Assembly (NCBI RefSeq): GCF_051201665.1
Contig: NZ_CP179210.1
Span: forward strand, 1,426,001 to 1,490,000
From: Psychrobium sp051201665
GTDB lineage: Bacteria; Pseudomonadota; Gammaproteobacteria; Enterobacterales; Psychrobiaceae
DNA length: 64,000 nucleotides
Direction: 5' to 3'
The stretch's first letter is position 1. The number at the start of each line of letters is the position of its first letter. Under the pieces are notes generated by a model that saw only the letters and a list, made by a program, of their open reading frames with translations, made no database searches and was not told the origin of the DNA. Made by a program: the position numbers and the translations under genes. Positions 63,238-64,000 of the stretch are shown here, in pieces.

Positions 63238-64000
63238 TTAGTGGTGATCGCCGCCGGAAGGCTCAACGATTGCCGAGTGATGTTTAATTAATCCTTTCTC
63301 ATAAAGCTTTTCTGTACTGTCTGTTAAGAAGCCTGACTGGATACAGATGAAACCTACGATTGACAGTACGATGGTGTATGGCAATGCCATGTAGACCATA
63401 CGACCGTAGCTTAGTCTAACCAGCGGTGCTAATGCACTCGTTAACAAGAATAAGAACGCTGCTTGACCATTTGGTGTTGCAACACTTGGTAAGTTAGTAC
63501 CTGTGTTAATTGCAACAGCTAGCATGTCAAACTGGTCGCGGTTAATACGGCCATCTGCCAAGGCTTGAGCAATTTGTTCAATATAAACGGTACCAACAAA
63601 TACATTATCACTCACCATCGATAATAAACCGTTGGCAATATAGAACATTACCATTTGCGTATTACCTTCATAACTCAATACCCAAGTAATCACTGGCGTA
63701 AATAAGTTTTGGTCAATAATTACGGCAACGACAGCAAAGAAGACAGCGAGTAGCGAAGTAAACGGTAGAGCTTCTTCAAACGCTTTACCAAGTGCATGTT
63801 CTTCAGTAATACCGTTAAATGCAGTCGCTAATACGATAACTGATAAACCGATTAAGCCAACAGCGGCTAAATGAAGCGCTAGACCAACAACTAACCAGCC
63901 AGCGATAACACCTTGGGTAATTAGCTTTGCTTTGTCTTTAGGCGTACGGCGTCTGTCTTGCTCGTCTGCATAATCAGACAATACTTTATGAACGTTCTTT
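63238..64000 (-). CDS. nhaB: Na+/H+ antiporter NhaB, C-terminal half (5' end beyond window)
   Basis: About 254 codons visible, frame open to the window edge; E. coli NhaB has 513, so half is missing. Membrane protein of the ion-transporter superfamily exchanging Na+ for H+. Features: HEAD GVIAGWLVVGLALHLAAVGLIGLSVIVLATAFNGITEEHALGKAFEEALPFTSLLAVFFAVVAVI, then DNLFTPVITWVL-like DQNLFTPVITWVLSY, LLSMVSDNVFVGTVYIEQI and AINTGTNLPSVATPNGQAAFLFLLTSALAPLVRLSYGRM (ion-site motifs). Ends with a His-rich GGDHH tail. Confidence 0.95.
   Translation of the reverse strand, partial: KNVHKVLSDYADEQDRRRTPKDKAKLITQGVIAGWLVVGLALHLAAVGLIGLSVIVLATAFNGITEEHALGKAFEEALPFTSLLAVFFAVVAVIIDQNLFTPVITWVLSYEGNTQMVMFYIANGLLSMVSDNVFVGTVYIEQIAQALADGRINRDQFDMLAVAINTGTNLPSVATPNGQAAFLFLLTSALAPLVRLSYGRMVYMALPYTIVLSIVGFICIQSGFLTDSTEKLYEKGLIKHHSAIVEPSGGDHH

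Overview
The window comes from a marine-type gammaproteobacterium of the order Alteromonadales, most likely family Colwelliaceae (Thalassotalea/Colwellia-like). This rests on the 16S/23S sequence character, the AT-rich coding style, and the order fadD-rnd-minE-minD-minC-ycgL-ycgN followed by dsbB-nhaB, which matches the E. coli fadD-to-nhaB region. No database search was possible, so the genus is inference.

Layout. 1-6.9 kb: the end of a DUF4124 gene, then a complete rrn operon (two tandem promoters, 16S, 23S, 5S, terminator) with no tRNA gene in the spacer. A 54-bp duplicate of the 5S tail abuts an IS21-family element (6.9-8.9 kb). 9-37.7 kb is mostly core chromosome: Nif3-like protein, moaB, a large chemotaxis receptor, DAHP synthase, ppsR/ppsA (divergent regulator and PEP synthase), a ToxR/CadC-like membrane regulator, aspC, an OmpA-like porin, glnS, yoaA, tsaB, an M50 peptidase, an alpha/beta hydrolase, fadD, rnd and minCDE. 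Small non-autonomous repeats are scattered through it: a 157-bp family (3 copies, TWA target duplications) and a 263/360-bp family (2 copies, TA duplications). They have broken an IS1595 transposase and two small genes next to rnd.

39.6-62.6 kb is an accessory island between ycgN and dsbB. It holds a duplicated MltB-like transglycosylase (one copy a pseudogene, both lacking the expected catalytic Glu). It also has a REP-associated tyrosine transposase (RAYT) element with three tails, and group II intron copies sitting inside REP-like AAAAAAGGGACAGGCA / TGCCTGTCCCTTTTTT hairpins. Two identical 123-bp hairpin-plus-intron-5'-end units look mobile in their own right. Cargo includes an orphan nuclease-toxin tip with an Imm49-like gene and an FGE-like gene, a two-gene LPP20-type lipoprotein operon, and a LysE-type transporter in a recognisable integron gene cassette whose attC was split by a miniature element. 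Insertion sequences or remnants of the IS21 (three, counting the one at 7 kb), IS256, IS110, IS982, IS1595, IS66 and IS3 families are present. Several target-site duplications are perfect (IS256 TTTAACTA, IS21 ATTGT, IS1595 TAAATAAC), so much of the traffic is recent.

Functionally the core genes cover gluconeogenesis (PpsA and its bifunctional regulator), aromatic and aspartate amino-acid metabolism, translation (glnS, tsaB, rRNA), division-site selection (Min), fatty-acid activation, disulfide formation and Na+/H+ antiport. The island looks like a landing zone for hairpin-seeking elements rather than one coherent island. No CRISPR array, tRNA gene, integron integrase or replication origin was seen.
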